A stretch of DNA of 64,000 nucleotides from Dermatemys mawii (lineage: Eukaryota; Chordata; Testudines; Dermatemydidae), in assembly GCA_007922305.1 (NCBI GenBank), contig ML677366.1, forward strand, positions 14,192,489-14,256,488, given 5' to 3'. Below are positions 11,561 to 22,792 of this stretch, piece after piece; positions within the stretch are counted from its first letter, which is position 1; every line of letters begins with the position of its first letter. Under the pieces are notes generated by a model that searched no databases, was not told the origin of the DNA, and was given only the letters and a program-made list of their open reading frames with translations. A program made the position numbers and the translations under genes.

Positions 11561-11822
11561 CCACAGACAAAGCTTCTTCCCTTACATCATCATCACAAGG
11601 CTGATGAATGTTCCAAGATGTCAAAGGAAGTGAATAAATTTCTTCAGCGGAAGTTAACTTGACCATATCCATGTGAGTGCTCCGGGGCTTATACTGTGGA
11701 ATGAAACACTCCTTCCCTCTCTGAAATATGTCCTTAATGATTTCTTCTGTCTTGATTTCGTCTTGCATACTCAGAAAGACTGCAATTCTTTGGGACTCTT
11801 GGTACTTGGAATGCCCAATCAC
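11561..11822 (-). CDS. MTHFS: MTHFS exon 2, central coding exon; gene continues off the left edge
   Basis: This exon supplies residues 39-125 plus the first base of codon 126. It begins [20 protein letters not shown] after a GTGTAG acceptor and joins exon 1 in phase 0. Recognisable family segments in order are [42 protein letters not shown] and VREEALSV. The first of these, with the FIP segment, lines the folate/ATP cleft in the family. The exon ends in phase 1 at G followed by GTAAGT (intron from 11560), a strong donor. The remaining family sequence of about 78 residues, including the Gly-rich GLGFD...GRGKGYYD motif, should be in exon 3. I searched for it in positions 1-11560 on the minus strand and did not find it, so intron 2 must exceed 11.5 kb. 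No frameshift or internal stop is seen in exons 1-2. Confidence 0.96.
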
Positions 11823-14800
11823 CTACACGGGAAATTACTACAATGAGGTTTAAAAGCTTAGGAAAAGACCCACTTATTTTTTTTACTTAAAAAAAATCAG
11901 GTTTAAGCAATATTATCTGTGAAAAGGTTGAAAATATAAACTCTCTCTTTAATGTTTCACATCAGGAAAACTCCCCCCCGCCATGTTTACTAAAAGTGAA
12001 ATTAACACAGATAATTTTGTGTACTCGGTTTATAAACCATATTAGCATTACTGAGGATATAGCAACATAGTTTTGCAACAGCATTTGTGGGATAACTCAT
12101 GGAGGGAACATTTCACTCTTGTCATTGGCATAGGACCAGTGTTCAGCATATTTTTCTGATCCTGTAAGCATTTGTACATTGTGCATTTTAAAATGTATAG
12201 TGTAAGCACGTTCAGACAATCAAAATCACCGCAGAAAAAAGTGCATTGGATGGGGAGATGCTAGTCCACAGAGCAGAGAAAGTGTTTGTATTCCTCATTT
12301 ATGTTTTAAGTCATACATTTTGTCCCACATTTAGGTCTTGGCATGTGAGAAGTACGTCAATGACAGCATCAGTGTCCAAAATTCAAAAGAAAAAGCTAGC
12401 TAAAAGCTTTCGCTCAGGCAAAGAATTGTTTCCTCCTGCCTACTTAGGAAACTAAGCTGAGGCTCAATGATTTGTGAGATCTGGTCCGTAGTTCTTTAGC
12501 CTGAACTGACCTTTGTACAGGAGTTTAAAGTCCCAAAAGTGTTTTCCTAAATGCTTCTGTTGACAGGCAGTCTTACTGCTACCCACTCTCCTAGCTGATC
12601 TAGGGAATGTAGAAGAAATTGCCTTTGTACTTGTTTGATCTAAGAAGCCCTCTAGATCAAAAAGCTGGACAAAGGCAGAACCTAAGAAGAGAATTAGAAA
12701 TTGCATATGTGGTGTGCGTGATAAAAGGTAAAAGTTTCAGATCTTACATAACATCCTCCTGAACCATACTGACATTTTAAAAAAGGGTTTTTAAGGCCAC
12801 GGAACTGACTGCCCTGCACCTTGTGTCATCACTTACAACAGTACAAAGCAAGTGTAATATGCTTCCATTCTGATCTGAAAGTGATTTGCATTCAACTTTG
12901 TAGTGGTGCGAATGGCAAAGTGCAGGGCAATATAGGGGCTATGCTTATTAATTTAGTCTTATTTAATGGGACTGGAGTGTACACACCAGAATTAGAATTC
13001 TCTTTTGTGTGTCTGTATAATCCCGGGATAATTGCCTTTCTACACTTTGACCCTTGTCACTTTCCTTCTTTCATAGTTCTTTAATTCTCACCTATATTCC
13101 TTTCTCTACTTGCAATTGTTTTAAACCTTTGTTTAATTTTTCTCCCTCACCTCTGACTATGTCTCTTAAATTTATTTTAAAAGCCTATAGTTATTTGGCT
13201 ATTCCCCCCTTTGTGTGTGTGTTATATATAAAAACTAAATCAACTGTATCTCTTTATTGCCTTTTTAAGAAATAACTATCCCATTCCACTCTTCTCTCTC
13301 TCGGTTCCCTCTTCCATCTACTCCTTCCCTTCCACAGTGTGGAAAATTCATAGTGCGATCAATGCATGGTGCAATTACATTGTGCCCTTGAAGACAAATA
13401 CAATCATATAGTCATTCACATTAGTACCAACAGCCTGAAGATGTCTCCCTGGCCCAGGCAGTAGTTCCTGTCACACCCCAGAAGTTTCCAAAGAGAAAAC
13501 GCTTTGGCCTTTGTACATTAGCTGATGACTATTATTGCAGAATCAGAGCATGCAAACAGCATGCCTTTAATCAGGAATACAAACATTAAGCAAGCGCAGT
13601 CATGCAGCATCAAATTAAATACTAGTAAGAAGGTCAGCCTAGTGCAGCTATTCCAATTTGAATTTAAAATCTTTCCAAGACGGGAATTTACGTAAAGGCA
13701 TTCTTCAAGTTCTAAGTAAAGTAGCCAAGTCTCTTTTATCCTTCTCAGCCGCAATTCCTATCTTCTGTTATGAATTTTTCAGCCTTTGCTCAAGATGTTT
13801 TCTCGACATTTTCAAATATTTCTCGATGCTCACTACACTAGTGTCCTGATAATGAAGGTAATTCCTTTACCTCAATTTATCACTGACAATCTGTTTGAAA
13901 AGAGCTTTGCATTTTGATTTTCACTGTATATTTTGCAAATATTTCAGTCCCTAACCTTGCAAACTCTTACACATGAGCTACTCTTGGCAATAAAGTTAAA
14001 CACATGTGTTTGCAGAATCAGGCCTTAGTCAGTTTACATATTCTGCAGCAAAGCTAGACAGTGGCCCAGTATCTTCCCTTTAGGCTAACACAACTTTATC
14101 ACTTCTGGGTCAGATGTTCAAAACCTTTCAGCATTGCCATAACTCTGCCCCCACTGATACCAATGGGAGATTTACTACTGAGTTCGATACGACCAAAATT
14201 AGACAAGTACTGCTGAAAATTCTACCCTTTATAAATTAGCCGTTTATAAGGATGGCAAGAAATGCTATGTATATTTCTCAACAAAACTAAGGGCATACTG
14301 TCCTACTGCAGAAATTCACAGATTGCAAGCACTTGAGGCTAGCAGTCAGAATTATATTTTCATGTTAAATTATGTTTTATATTAAATACTGTAAGAATAC
14401 GATTCCCAGGGAGAGAAGCCTATTTAAGTTCCATTTGCTCAGACATGGCAGAAATCTATACTTCTTACATGTTTGTGTGCTGCCACATTGCACTCCAGAG
14501 GTGGAAGCAATTGGTGCTAACTGGAATCTGTAAAGTGCTTTGAGATCCTTTGACTGAAAGACACAATACAAATGTGATTCCCCCAGAATTCCTGTGTCTG
14601 ATTACATGCAGCAACTCTAAAATAAAATTGCATGAGGTTTATTAAAACAATAAAATACCTCTAAAACCACTTTGTTAATCCATATGCACTGGGTATTTGA
14701 AAAATAGAAACTATTCACATGCTGTGTGAGCATATTACTTGTGTAAATACAGCATGATAGCTTTTAAATGACAACATTAGCAACAAAATTACACAGAGAA

Positions 14801-14975
14801 AATATGTGGAAGGTACATCAAGAGTTAAAAATTAAAGCAAAGACGAGAGAAATCATTTCAGCACCTAGATGTTTATTTATAAATATTGCTAGGCACAGCC
14901 TATTAACTTAGAGCTGAATAAAACATATACAGTAGAACCTGAAACGCCATTGCTTTGAGGTTTCTTTACAAACTT

Positions 14976-15105
14976 GGGCCCAGATCCTAGAAGATACACA
15001 CATGTTTATATTTACCACCATAAGTAGCAGTCCTTAAAGTAATGAGACTATTCATAGTATTAAAGTTGAGCACATGCACAAGTGTTTGCATGATCAGGGC
15101 CTCAC
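14976..15105. repeat. Ancient fold-back repeat
   Basis: The left arm starts gggcccagatcct and the right arm ends gatcagggcc. The interior includes 'ttgagcacatgcacaagtgt'. It is a degraded palindromic family; fragments of the same family lie near 13940-14030 and 28965-29175. Confidence 0.55.
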
Positions 15106-15222
15106 AACCTTCTGAGCATCTCATTGGTTTTAAATTATGCATTTAGCAGGATCAGTTTAGTTGGTGCTGTTCAAGAAACAAACAGCAGCCAATCCAAAGA
15201 GCTCTCAGTAGAAGACAGGCTA

Positions 15223-15468
15223 TGGGCTTGGCCACACTGTAATAAAACATGTATATTTATAATATGTTAGCTGACAGGTTTTTAAACCATAAGGGAGAAA
15301 GGGCAAGTTGCATTTCAACATGTGTTAATTAGTTGAGGTGAACGCTATGCTCCACTCCCCTCACCACACTAGTGTTTAAAAACGTGTTAGAACACATGTG
15401 CCACTTAGCTATTTATTTTTTTTATTTATTTAAAGAAATACATCATTACCCTAGCGTGGCCAGGCCCA
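15223..15468. mobile_element. 246-bp MITE with TA flanks in MTHFS intron 1
   Basis: The terminal inverted repeats are tgggcttggccacactg and (right, inverse) tgggcctggccacgcta. TA lies directly outside both ends (15221-15222, 15469-15470), which would fit a mariner-type duplication. AT-rich interior, no coding capacity. Confidence 0.75.
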
Positions 15469-15699
15469 TAGTTAACAGGCTGCACTGGAAAATCCAGGGG
15501 AGCTGATTTAAAGGTTACACGTTATTTTAAATATACGAACTCACAACTTGTAGGCGTGGAGGAAGAAATATATATTTTGGGTGGGATATGAAGGGGGAGG
15601 GAGGTCTGGAGATCAGTCCACCTCTGGGGTACAGGTGTGCAGAGGGTTAAGGGAGAGGTAGGGAGAGTTCTGCAGCAGACTAAGGCAGTTTGAGGCTGA

Positions 15700-16310
15700 T
15701 CTGCACCCGTGGCGGGCGGAAGAAGCCCCAACTCAAGGGCGGGGCGGGGCGGGACGGGCCTGTCCCTGGAGGACTCGCGGGGCCCGCGGCGGGACTCCAC
15801 ACAAGGCGATCTGGGCTGAGCGGGGAGAAGGGCGCAGGCGGGGCCTCCGTCCCTGCCCCCCAGACGCGGAAAGCCCGCGAGTCACCGATCTCAACCGCTT
15901 GCTGCCGCCGGTCCAAGGCCGGGCGTGGCCCCCGCTGCAGGGCAGCCAGGCAGGGACCTAGCCCCGGGCCGCTCCTCAGCCCGCCCGGGCACCCACCTTG
16001 CGGCTCAGCAGGCGGGACTGGCGCTGCTTCTCCGCCTCGCTCAGCGCCCTCAGCCGCCGCTTCAGCTCCGCTCGCAGCGCTTGTTTGGCGGCTCGCAGCG
16101 CCGCTGCCATCTCGCCGGAATCGCCAGCCGGGCCGGGTCCCTCCCCTTGGCTCTCCATGCGCACAATGAGCCCCCGGTGTTCGCTGCGGTGCGCGCCGCG
16201 CAGCCCCCTCCTCCCCCGCCGCGCCTCCTCCCCCGAGGCCTGCTTGTCAGGGGGCTGCCGCGCACGGGGCCTGGCCTTTAGAGAGACCGCAGGGACCCCT
16301 AGCGCCCAGG
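15700..16310. promoter_or_regulatory. CpG island over MTHFS exon 1 and promoter
   Basis: The sequence switches abruptly from AT-rich to GC- and CpG-dense. It contains tandem GGGCGG boxes near 15739-15755 (Sp1-like), on the intron side of exon 1, and an inverted CCAAT (ATTGG) near 16338 on the upstream side. No TATA box is evident, which fits a TATA-less housekeeping promoter firing toward the minus strand. Such islands can be bidirectional, but no plus-strand gene was recognised. Confidence 0.85.
15997..16110 (-). CDS. MTHFS: MTHFS exon 1 (5-formyltetrahydrofolate cyclo-ligase), N-terminal coding exon
   Basis: This exon encodes residues 1-38 of 5,10-methenyltetrahydrofolate synthetase, the cytosolic enzyme that uses ATP to convert 5-formyl-THF to 5,10-methenyl-THF in the one-carbon folate pathway. 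The reading starts MAAALRAAKQALRAELKRRL and continues to QSRLLSRK, closely matching the human N-terminus in length and in the Lys/Arg/Leu-rich helix. The start at 16110 was chosen because it aligns with the family start and has a good context (G at -3, G at +4). An in-frame upstream ATG at 16158 would add 16 residues (MESQGEGPGPAGDSGE) and cannot be excluded. The exon ends in phase 0 with AAG followed by GTGGGT at 15996, a usable donor. It lies inside a CpG island, as expected for a housekeeping promoter. Exon 2 follows 4.17 kb downstream. Identification is firm because exon 2 continues the same protein. Confidence 0.95.
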
Positions 16311-16705
16311 CCGCACTGCCCAGGTCCCCGCTGCCCGATTGGTTTCTTGTTCTCTGTGCCCAGGGGGATCCACAGCACCCAGGTCCTACTGCTCAGGGGG
16401 ATCCATAGCACCCGGGTCCTCGCTGCCAGATTGTTTTCTGGTTCCCCATACCCAGGGGGATCCACAGTGCCCGATTGGTTTCAGATTCCCTGTGCCCAAG
16501 GGGATTCACAGTATCCTCAGGAGTAAGACCCCACTGCCCAGCGGGATCCCAGCACCCAGGCCGCTGGTGCTCAGGGGGTTTCCAGTAGGTTCCCCGTGCC
16601 AGGGGGATCCCCACTGCCCACACTCCTGCTGCCCAGGGGATTTCTGACTCCAGGGGCCCAGCACCCAGGTTCCTGCTGCCCACAGTGTTCTGGGGCTGCT
16701 CATAT
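16311..16705. repeat. Degenerate GC-rich minisatellite upstream of MTHFS
   Basis: Many imperfect copies of a roughly 30-50 base unit built from 'cccagggggatccacag' and 'cacccaggtcctgctgcc' segments follow one another. Spacing and copies are uneven, so this is an old or recombining tandem repeat. It leaves long open frames on both strands, which are by-products of the repeat. It sits about 200 bp upstream of the MTHFS start codon and borders the CpG island. Confidence 0.75.
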
Positions 16706-16869
16706 GCTGAGGGTTAAGCTCCTGGAAGCGTTTTCAGGACGGGGGGGGGCGCCCCAATGGCAAAGCAATGCATGGGTCCAATGTAGTTTTGTAATGTAAA
16801 CTCTTCCTAGCTGTTTTTAACATGTATTGCCTTCTATAAAAAACAGAAGATCTTGCACAGGACCCTCCT

Positions 16870-17794
16870 GGAAGAAAAACGATTAAAGATCTAGAAAACA
16901 TGACCTATGAGGGAAAATTGAAAAAACTGGATTTGTTTAGTGTGGAGACGAGAAGACTGAGTTGAAAACAGATTTAAAGTACTTGAAAGGTTATTACAAA
17001 TAAGAGAGAGAAAAATTGTTTTCCTTAACCTCTGAGAGTAGGACAAGAAGCAGTGGGCTTAAATTGCAGCAAGAGGGGTTGAGGTTAGACATTAGGAAAA
17101 AACTTGCTATTTGTCACGTTGTTTAAGCACTGGGATAAATTGCCTAGAGAGGTTGTGGAATTTCCATCACTGGAGATTTTTAAGAGCAGATTAGACAAAC
17201 ACCTGTCAGGGATGGTCTAGATTGGAGGTGGGCAAACCGCGGCCTCTGGGACTGTCCTGCCTGGCCCGGGCCTGCTCCGGTGCTCTAGAATGCATGGTGG
17301 CGTGGCTGGCTCCAGCTGCGTGGTGCTCTGGGTGGCATGGTAAGGCGGTGGGGAGTGAGGTTGAGAAAGAGCAGATCTCCGTGGTTCCTTCCAGTCCTGG
17401 CAGGCAGGAGGCTGTTGGATATGCATGGGAGTCCCAGGGTTGTGGGTAGGGGTTGGAGCAGTCAGAGGACAGGGAACAGGGAGGGTTCGATAGGGGGTAG
17501 GGTCCAGGGGTGGGGGCAGTTAGGTGCGGGGATCCCGGGAGAGAGCGGTTGGGACAAGGATCCAGGGGAGTTGAATGGGTCAGGAGTCCTGAGGGGGTGG
17601 ATAGGGGGCAGGAGCTAGGCTGTTTGGGGAGGCACAGCTTTCTCTACATAACCCTCCATACAGTTTTGGAACCCCAATGTGGACCTCAGGCCAAAAAGTT
17701 TGTCTACCCCTGGTCTAGGTAATACCATGAGTGCAGGGGACTGGACTAGATGACTGCTTGAGGTTCCTTCCAGTCCTATGATTCTGTGATTCTG
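16870..17794 (+). mobile_element. CR1 LINE 3' end, interrupted by a hAT
   Basis: The left part (about 16870-17222) carries a typical CR1 terminal ORF2/3' UTR: 'ctagaaaacatgacctatga', 'gaggttagacattaggaaaa', 'ttttaagagcagattagaca'. After the hAT it resumes with 'taataccatgagtgcagggg', then 'ccttccagtcctatgattct', and ends in the ATTCTGTG-type 3' tail. Confidence 0.9.
17223..17712. mobile_element. GC-rich non-autonomous hAT nested in the CR1
   Basis: The left end ggaggtgggcaaacc and the right end aagtttgtctacccctg form terminal inverted repeats. The flanks GTCTAGAT (17215-17222) and GTCTAGGT (17713-17720) are an 8-bp duplication with one change. Removing the element restores a continuous CR1 3' end. 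The interior is G-rich with incidental open frames. Confidence 0.88.
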
Positions 17795-18724
17795 GCCACT
17801 CATGAGACCCCGACGCACCGATTCTGACTGCAAATCCTTGTAAGCTTGAAATCAGCCTTGCCAGCTCTTCTGGTTTTATCACCAGCGGTGCAGTGATTGA
17901 TGTTCTTAAACCTGTAGCTTTTGAAGTCAAGTGATTGTCTCTGCTTTCAGACACCTCTAAACCTGTTCCAAGAACAGTTTTAAAATGTAAGCCAAGTTCA
18001 CCCTGAGAGTCTTGTGATTTTGAAGCCAATTTCATGATTTGACTTCTGATTTTAGAATGCCTAGAGATTCACTGCTGTGAGGTTTATTTTAATGCTTCAT
18101 ATTTTAGCATCTACTGCTAAAATCAATCAATTGGAAGTGACCATCAAAAATACTTTGGAAGATGTCCAGGGCATGTGTTGCTTCTTTCTGATGTATGAAG
18201 AGACCAGAAAGGTACTACTTAATGTGTTCTGGGGTTTTTTGGCTACTCTGTTAGAAATATTGTTCCAGATTCACTGCCCTGTCTGATCTGTACTCAGCAT
18301 AGGATCAGAGGCAGGTGGCAAAAATGGTTTTAATGTTACCCCACACCATAATTTAGAGCAGTCTGAAGTTGACTCTTGTGTTTGTAGAAAGGCATCCCAT
18401 CCAACACTTGGTTGCAAATTATTTTTGCCTAGTATAGACGGAACATCGTAAAGAAATCACCCCCTTCATGGTTTTGCTATCCAAAGGGGGAGTACAATTT
18501 AATATAATTTAACAGCCATTGACCAAGTGATTTCCCATCCTCATACTGACTAAATGGCAACTGGTGGAGAGTAGGAGACAGTGTCTGGAACATTAGGGGA
18601 ATTTTGTGAGTTGCAGAAAATGGGTGATGGCTTTTTTTTGTCAGTGTTGTTCCCGCCTTTCAGTATGACTCAGTACTTTCTGTGGCCTGCGCTGTCTTGC
18701 ATCATGCCTGTCAGGAACATATAT

Positions 18725-18880
18725 TAACCCGTGCAACAATCTCCCAAGGAAAGGGGCAGAAGCCACATCACTTGGGGCATTTAAAACATCTGACCGAACA
18801 CTAGTAAATGCAACAATGACCATTGCTCCATTGGTAAGAAAATGGGATTAGGTGATCTGGTAGGTCTCAATGCCATTGTG
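18725..18880 (+). mobile_element. Degraded CR1 3' UTR fragment
   Basis: 'caacaatctcccaaggaaa' followed by 'attaggtgatctggtaggtc' resembles the CR1 region upstream of its tail. Boundaries are uncertain. Confidence 0.5.
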
Positions 18881-19224
18881 TGCTGCAGTGACATCCTGAG
18901 ACTACCTGACCACCATACTTATGTATTCATCTTTTGTGCTGCTCCACTGCCTTTTGGCTGCCCCTTCCTCCAGAAACAGAGCATTGTCTGCTGCTCCAAT
19001 ATTTTGCCTGACAGCTGAAGTGATGTTTCAATGGCAGTGATATAGATACACTGCAGATGTGGTGGTGCATAACTTGATGTCAGTAACCCAAACAACATCA
19101 GTAGTGTTCTACATGATTGAGGCAGTAGCATTAAAATATACTACAAGTATACTTAAGATACCACATAGAAATCAAGATATACCAGAGTAACTGCATCCCT
19201 TCACTGACTTTCTTTATTGTATCA

Positions 19225-19910
19225 AATGTTAGCTACTTGTGTTCACTTTCAAAGCTCTTCACGACCTATCTCTACCGAACTTATCTTTCAGTCAGGGCCA
19301 GCTCCAGCACCAGCTGAGGAAGTATGTGCTTGGGGCGGCATATATTAAAGGGGGGCATGCCATCCAATCTTGGGGCAGCATATTCCGGCCACCCCCGTTT
19401 TTTTTTTTTCCTTCGGCAGCAGCACTTCAGCAGCAAAAATGTTAGAGCCGGCCCTGCTTTCATTCAGTATCAAAACGGTAACTCCTGCCTCTGATTGGCC
19501 CATAATGCCCACCTCTATTAACCACTTGTTAAGTTTTCAAACAAGCATCTTTGTGCTTTCTCCTATGAGTCCCCTCTGCCTTGGGGAAAGTTCCCTGTAA
19601 ACATCTGCAAAACAAACTCATTATCCTCATTCAAAACCCTCCTTAAAAATTCTTGCCATGAGGCCTACAAAAACTTGACCATGGTTAGGCTTTTGGACTT
19701 CTGCCTCTCATGGTGATCAATATTCTCATTGTTTCCATGAACTCCCCATCTATTTGTATCCAGCTGCTGTCTGTTGTCTTGTACTTAGACTGTAAGATCC
19801 TTAGGGCAGAGTCTGTCATTTCAAGCACACTGGAGTCCTATTACATGCCTAAGGCTCCTGGAAACTATGATAGTACAAAGAATGAATAATAAAATAATCA
19901 AAAGAGGTAC
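19225..19910 (+). mobile_element. L2-type LINE 3' end, interrupted by a short hAT
   Basis: 'ttcaaagctcttcacgacct' is the L2 'FKALHDL' segment. After the insertion the sequence runs to the characteristic 3' UTR: 'agactgtaagatccttaggg', then 'cagagtctgtcatttc', and a tail of 'aatgaataataaaataat'. Confidence 0.75.
19293..19456. mobile_element. 164-bp hAT MITE (CAGGGCCRGC family), copy 1
   Basis: The ends cagggccagctccagc and gagccggccctg are inverted. The 8-bp duplication is CTTTCAGT / CTTTCATT (19285-19292, 19457-19464; one change). It contains a T-tract and is 'ggggcggca' rich. A second copy is at 47789-47956. Confidence 0.85.
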
Positions 19911-19919
19911 CAGATATAC

Positions 19920-22200
19920 TAGCTGTTCTTTTTCATAAATCCAGAGCAGCTATAAATTTTGTTATTGGTGAAGATAATCCATAGTCCCAATGAAACATTT
20001 AGCTGATATTCCTAACTTCCCTTATTTAAACCCATGTTTTAGAGATGAAAGACAAGTGCTAAAATGTTACACTATCTATCTGTAATTCTATGTCTATATA
20101 AAAGGCCAAGTCTGGCTTTGTATATTTAATATATTAAGTTATTAGACAAAAAATGAACTTGTATTTTTCCATTGGGGCAAAATATACCCAAAGAATGACA
20201 ATGAATGTGTCATTTAGTTGACAGAGGAAGTTCACAAGGAGAGCTAAATACAAATCTTTAAACACTTAATTTACAACCACTTTTGTTCACAATTAGTGGT
20301 AAAGTTATTTCTGATTCCCTGCTGCTGATCTACAGTCCCTAGGAATTACCGAAGTTCTTTGCCTGTACAATAGTAATAATAATGACAACTAAAATAAACA
20401 TTGAGAATTGTTTTCTGAAGATGAACTGAAATGCTTTAAAATGCCTAATCCTTAACAGAACATATATATATGTGGTTAGATTACAAATAAATACATTTAA
20501 AGATTTTATTTTTAAAAATCATAGGAACTGCCTTGTCCAATATTCTGCTTCTTACAGTGGCCGGTATCAGGTGCTTCAGAGGAAAAGGTGAAATCCCATA
20601 ATGGACACTTCACATCTGTCCCATAATCCTCCTTCACATCTGTCTATTTTCTCTCAAATGCATTCGTAAGGCACTCATAGTGGTGATATGTGACCTGAAT
20701 CTAGGCTTTTGGGGTTCTGGGTTCTCCCTGCTACAGTTGTTGACCTAACATTGTGTAAGGAATACAACTACCTGGACTCTTAATCTTAGGCACCATTCCC
20801 TGTAGGTGAATGACCAGGGTCAGTGGCCAGAATTCCTGTAGGAAGAGACAATGTGCTGCAGAAACTCCATGAGGTTTGTCACATGAAGCTGGATTTGCAC
20901 ATCCCAGGGATGCCAAGAATCCACATGGAAGACATGTCATTTTATCTAGATCCCGAGCTATCTTTGAAGATGGCTTTACTCCTCTTTGTGCTCTCAAGAG
21001 TCCTCTCCTTAACAGCAGCTAGATTCTCCAGGAGCTGTACTGTCAGTAACCATTCCCTTGCGGCTGTGCAGTATCCCGTTTTCAAGTGAGGAGAAACTGT
21101 GGAAGGAGCTAATGCTGCTTGTATTTTTTTTTTTAAACACTTGAGTATTTTCTATCAAAAAGCCCCCATGTCACATAGAGAACATGCCCTCCAAGAGCAA
21201 CTGCTTGCCTTCCTGCTATGGCACATCCAACACCACAGAACCCTGCTTATATAGAAGGCTCTCAGAGAGGAAGTGGCATGGCTCAGAGCCACTGTTCTCC
21301 ACCCATACATACTTGGTGTTTCCTACACTGGTTCACTCCCTCCATTCCTGTAAGGGAAGGAGACCAGCGAGTCCCAACTCATTAGCTACTCCAGGAAAAT
21401 CCTAGGGCCCTAGTAGTTAAATAAAAGGTCTTTTAGTTAGCATAAGTTGAAATCTTTAACAATCACTATATGAAATCAGAAAGCAAGTGTAAGACTTGAG
21501 TCAGTACAAATGTGTCCATCTTTGACAAGGAAAGCCAAGAAATTCATTAGAAGGTGTTCCTGTGACTTTTTAGAGGCTACTACTTCATTCACTAAATGTA
21601 TCCCCTAAATATCTAGGGGATATTGGCTGCCATCCAAATCTGATCCATATATAATAGTTATTCAAAATCTAACAGGCAGCTCATACAAGTTGCCAGATAA
21701 TGCACTAAAAATGTTACAGACTGGCTTATAAACAAGTTTTATTGACTTCACTGGCCTTTGGATCAGGCCCATACCGCCTAGATTTGCACCTATGCCCACA
21801 CTTGTTTTACCAAGTGTATCTAATTCAGCTGAATAGAAAAAAAAAAAAAACATTTCAGAGAAGAAACTTGGTAAAAATAAACTTTCAGCCTAAGTATGTT
21901 TATATTTTAATATTTTTTTCCAAAAATCCATTGGTCCCATTTTAATTATAGAAGATATGAATAGTTTATTGATTTCGAATAAACTTTTTGCACTTGGCCA
22001 TTTAAAAGCATCTCTTTAAACAAATAAATAAATCAAGTGGCCATTGCAGGTGGAAAGAGCACCATTCATTTGAAGAACCTTTTTTTAAAAAAGAAATGAT
22101 TAAACAGATGCCATTGTACTGATTAGTAAATATATACACACATTTAAATTGCTGGTCCCAAGTGATCATTTGATCCATGTCATGAACTTGCACGTGCTTT
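19920..22200. other. Intergenic sequence between BCL2A1 and MTHFS
   Basis: Mostly AT-rich. A somewhat more GC-rich block at about 20560-21420 contains unrecognised 88-codon frames on both strands and could be a decayed mobile element. No gene recognised. Confidence 0.5.
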
Positions 22201-22222
22201 CATGAGTGAGTGTTTTAGCCCC

Positions 22223-22282
22223 TTTATTTAAGAAGTCTTCTGCTGATAAAGTAAACAACAAAATGCACTACAGAAATTTAAT
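22223..22282 (-). terminator. Candidate BCL2A1 polyadenylation signals
   Basis: On the minus strand an ATTAAA lies at 22282-22277 and an AATAAA at 22228-22223, about 400 and 460 bp past the stop codon. A further AATAAA is at 21970-21965. Several ATTTA pentamers occur in the presumed 3' UTR. No transcript evidence is available, so which signal is used is unknown. Confidence 0.4.
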
Positions 22283-22684
22283 TCACAAAATTTTTAAAAT
22301 TCAGAATTAAAACTGATACTGCTCTTAACCCATTGGATTATGTGTAGGTGAAACAATGCACGTCTTTGAAGGTGCATCAGAGAAGATAGACACTGAACTG
22401 CTCTCTGTCTCTCCTAAAGGTGTTCTCTCTAGGTCAGGGTTGAGGTATATTGGTGGTCAGTTCTGTACTTCTTTGATAGCAAGAGGACTCCAGTCTTCAC
22501 TGTTGTCAAACAAGCCAGCACCAAACATTTACTAGTAAATATATAAATTAAAATATAGTATAAGGAAGAAAACCTGTCCTTAATTCTAGAAGGCTGATTC
22601 CTTTTCGTTTTGTGTGAAGAAAGCCACTGCAATGAATCTTCTGGCAACATCCAGTTTACATGGGGAAGGCTGATCTCCATCTTG

Positions 22685-22792
22685 TCAGTAGTACTGACTG
22701 AAGAAGGAAAAAGCATCCATGATTTTTGCTTTAATGTTGAATAAGGACAGCCATGATTGTTTTTCCTCAAACATAGGTAGGAAGCCGTTTTC
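22685..22792 (-). CDS. BCL2A1: BCL2A1 exon 2 (rest of BH2 and C-terminal helix)
   Basis: This exon codes for the last 35 residues and the TGA stop at 22687-22685. It follows an acceptor CTCCACAG at 22800-22793 and joins exon 1 in phase 0, completing BH2 as GGW|ENGF. The tail reads FEEKQSWLSLFNIKAKIMDA and ends FSFFSQYY. This corresponds to the amphipathic C-terminal helix of BFL-1, which is not a classical hydrophobic membrane anchor. The human tail ends QYC, so the terminal cysteine is replaced by tyrosine here. Total length agrees with the family, and no break is seen. Confidence 0.95.
   Translation of the reverse strand, partial: ENGFLPMFEEKQSWLSLFNIKAKIMDAFSFFSQYY

Larger units (their letters stand above)
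11823..15996 (-). other. MTHFS: MTHFS intron 1
   Basis: This intron runs from the donor GTGGGT (15996) to the acceptor GTGTAG (11823). It is mostly plain AT-rich sequence. Recognisable contents are fold-back repeat fragments near 13940-14030, a fold-back repeat at 14976-15105 and a short TIR element at 15223-15468. No other coding exon was recognised. Confidence 0.9.

Noticed and set aside
15690..16408. Long plus-strand frames (up to 159 codons) across the CpG island
   Set aside because: They are GC-driven shadows opposite MTHFS exon 1 and the minisatellite; no domain and no splice logic.
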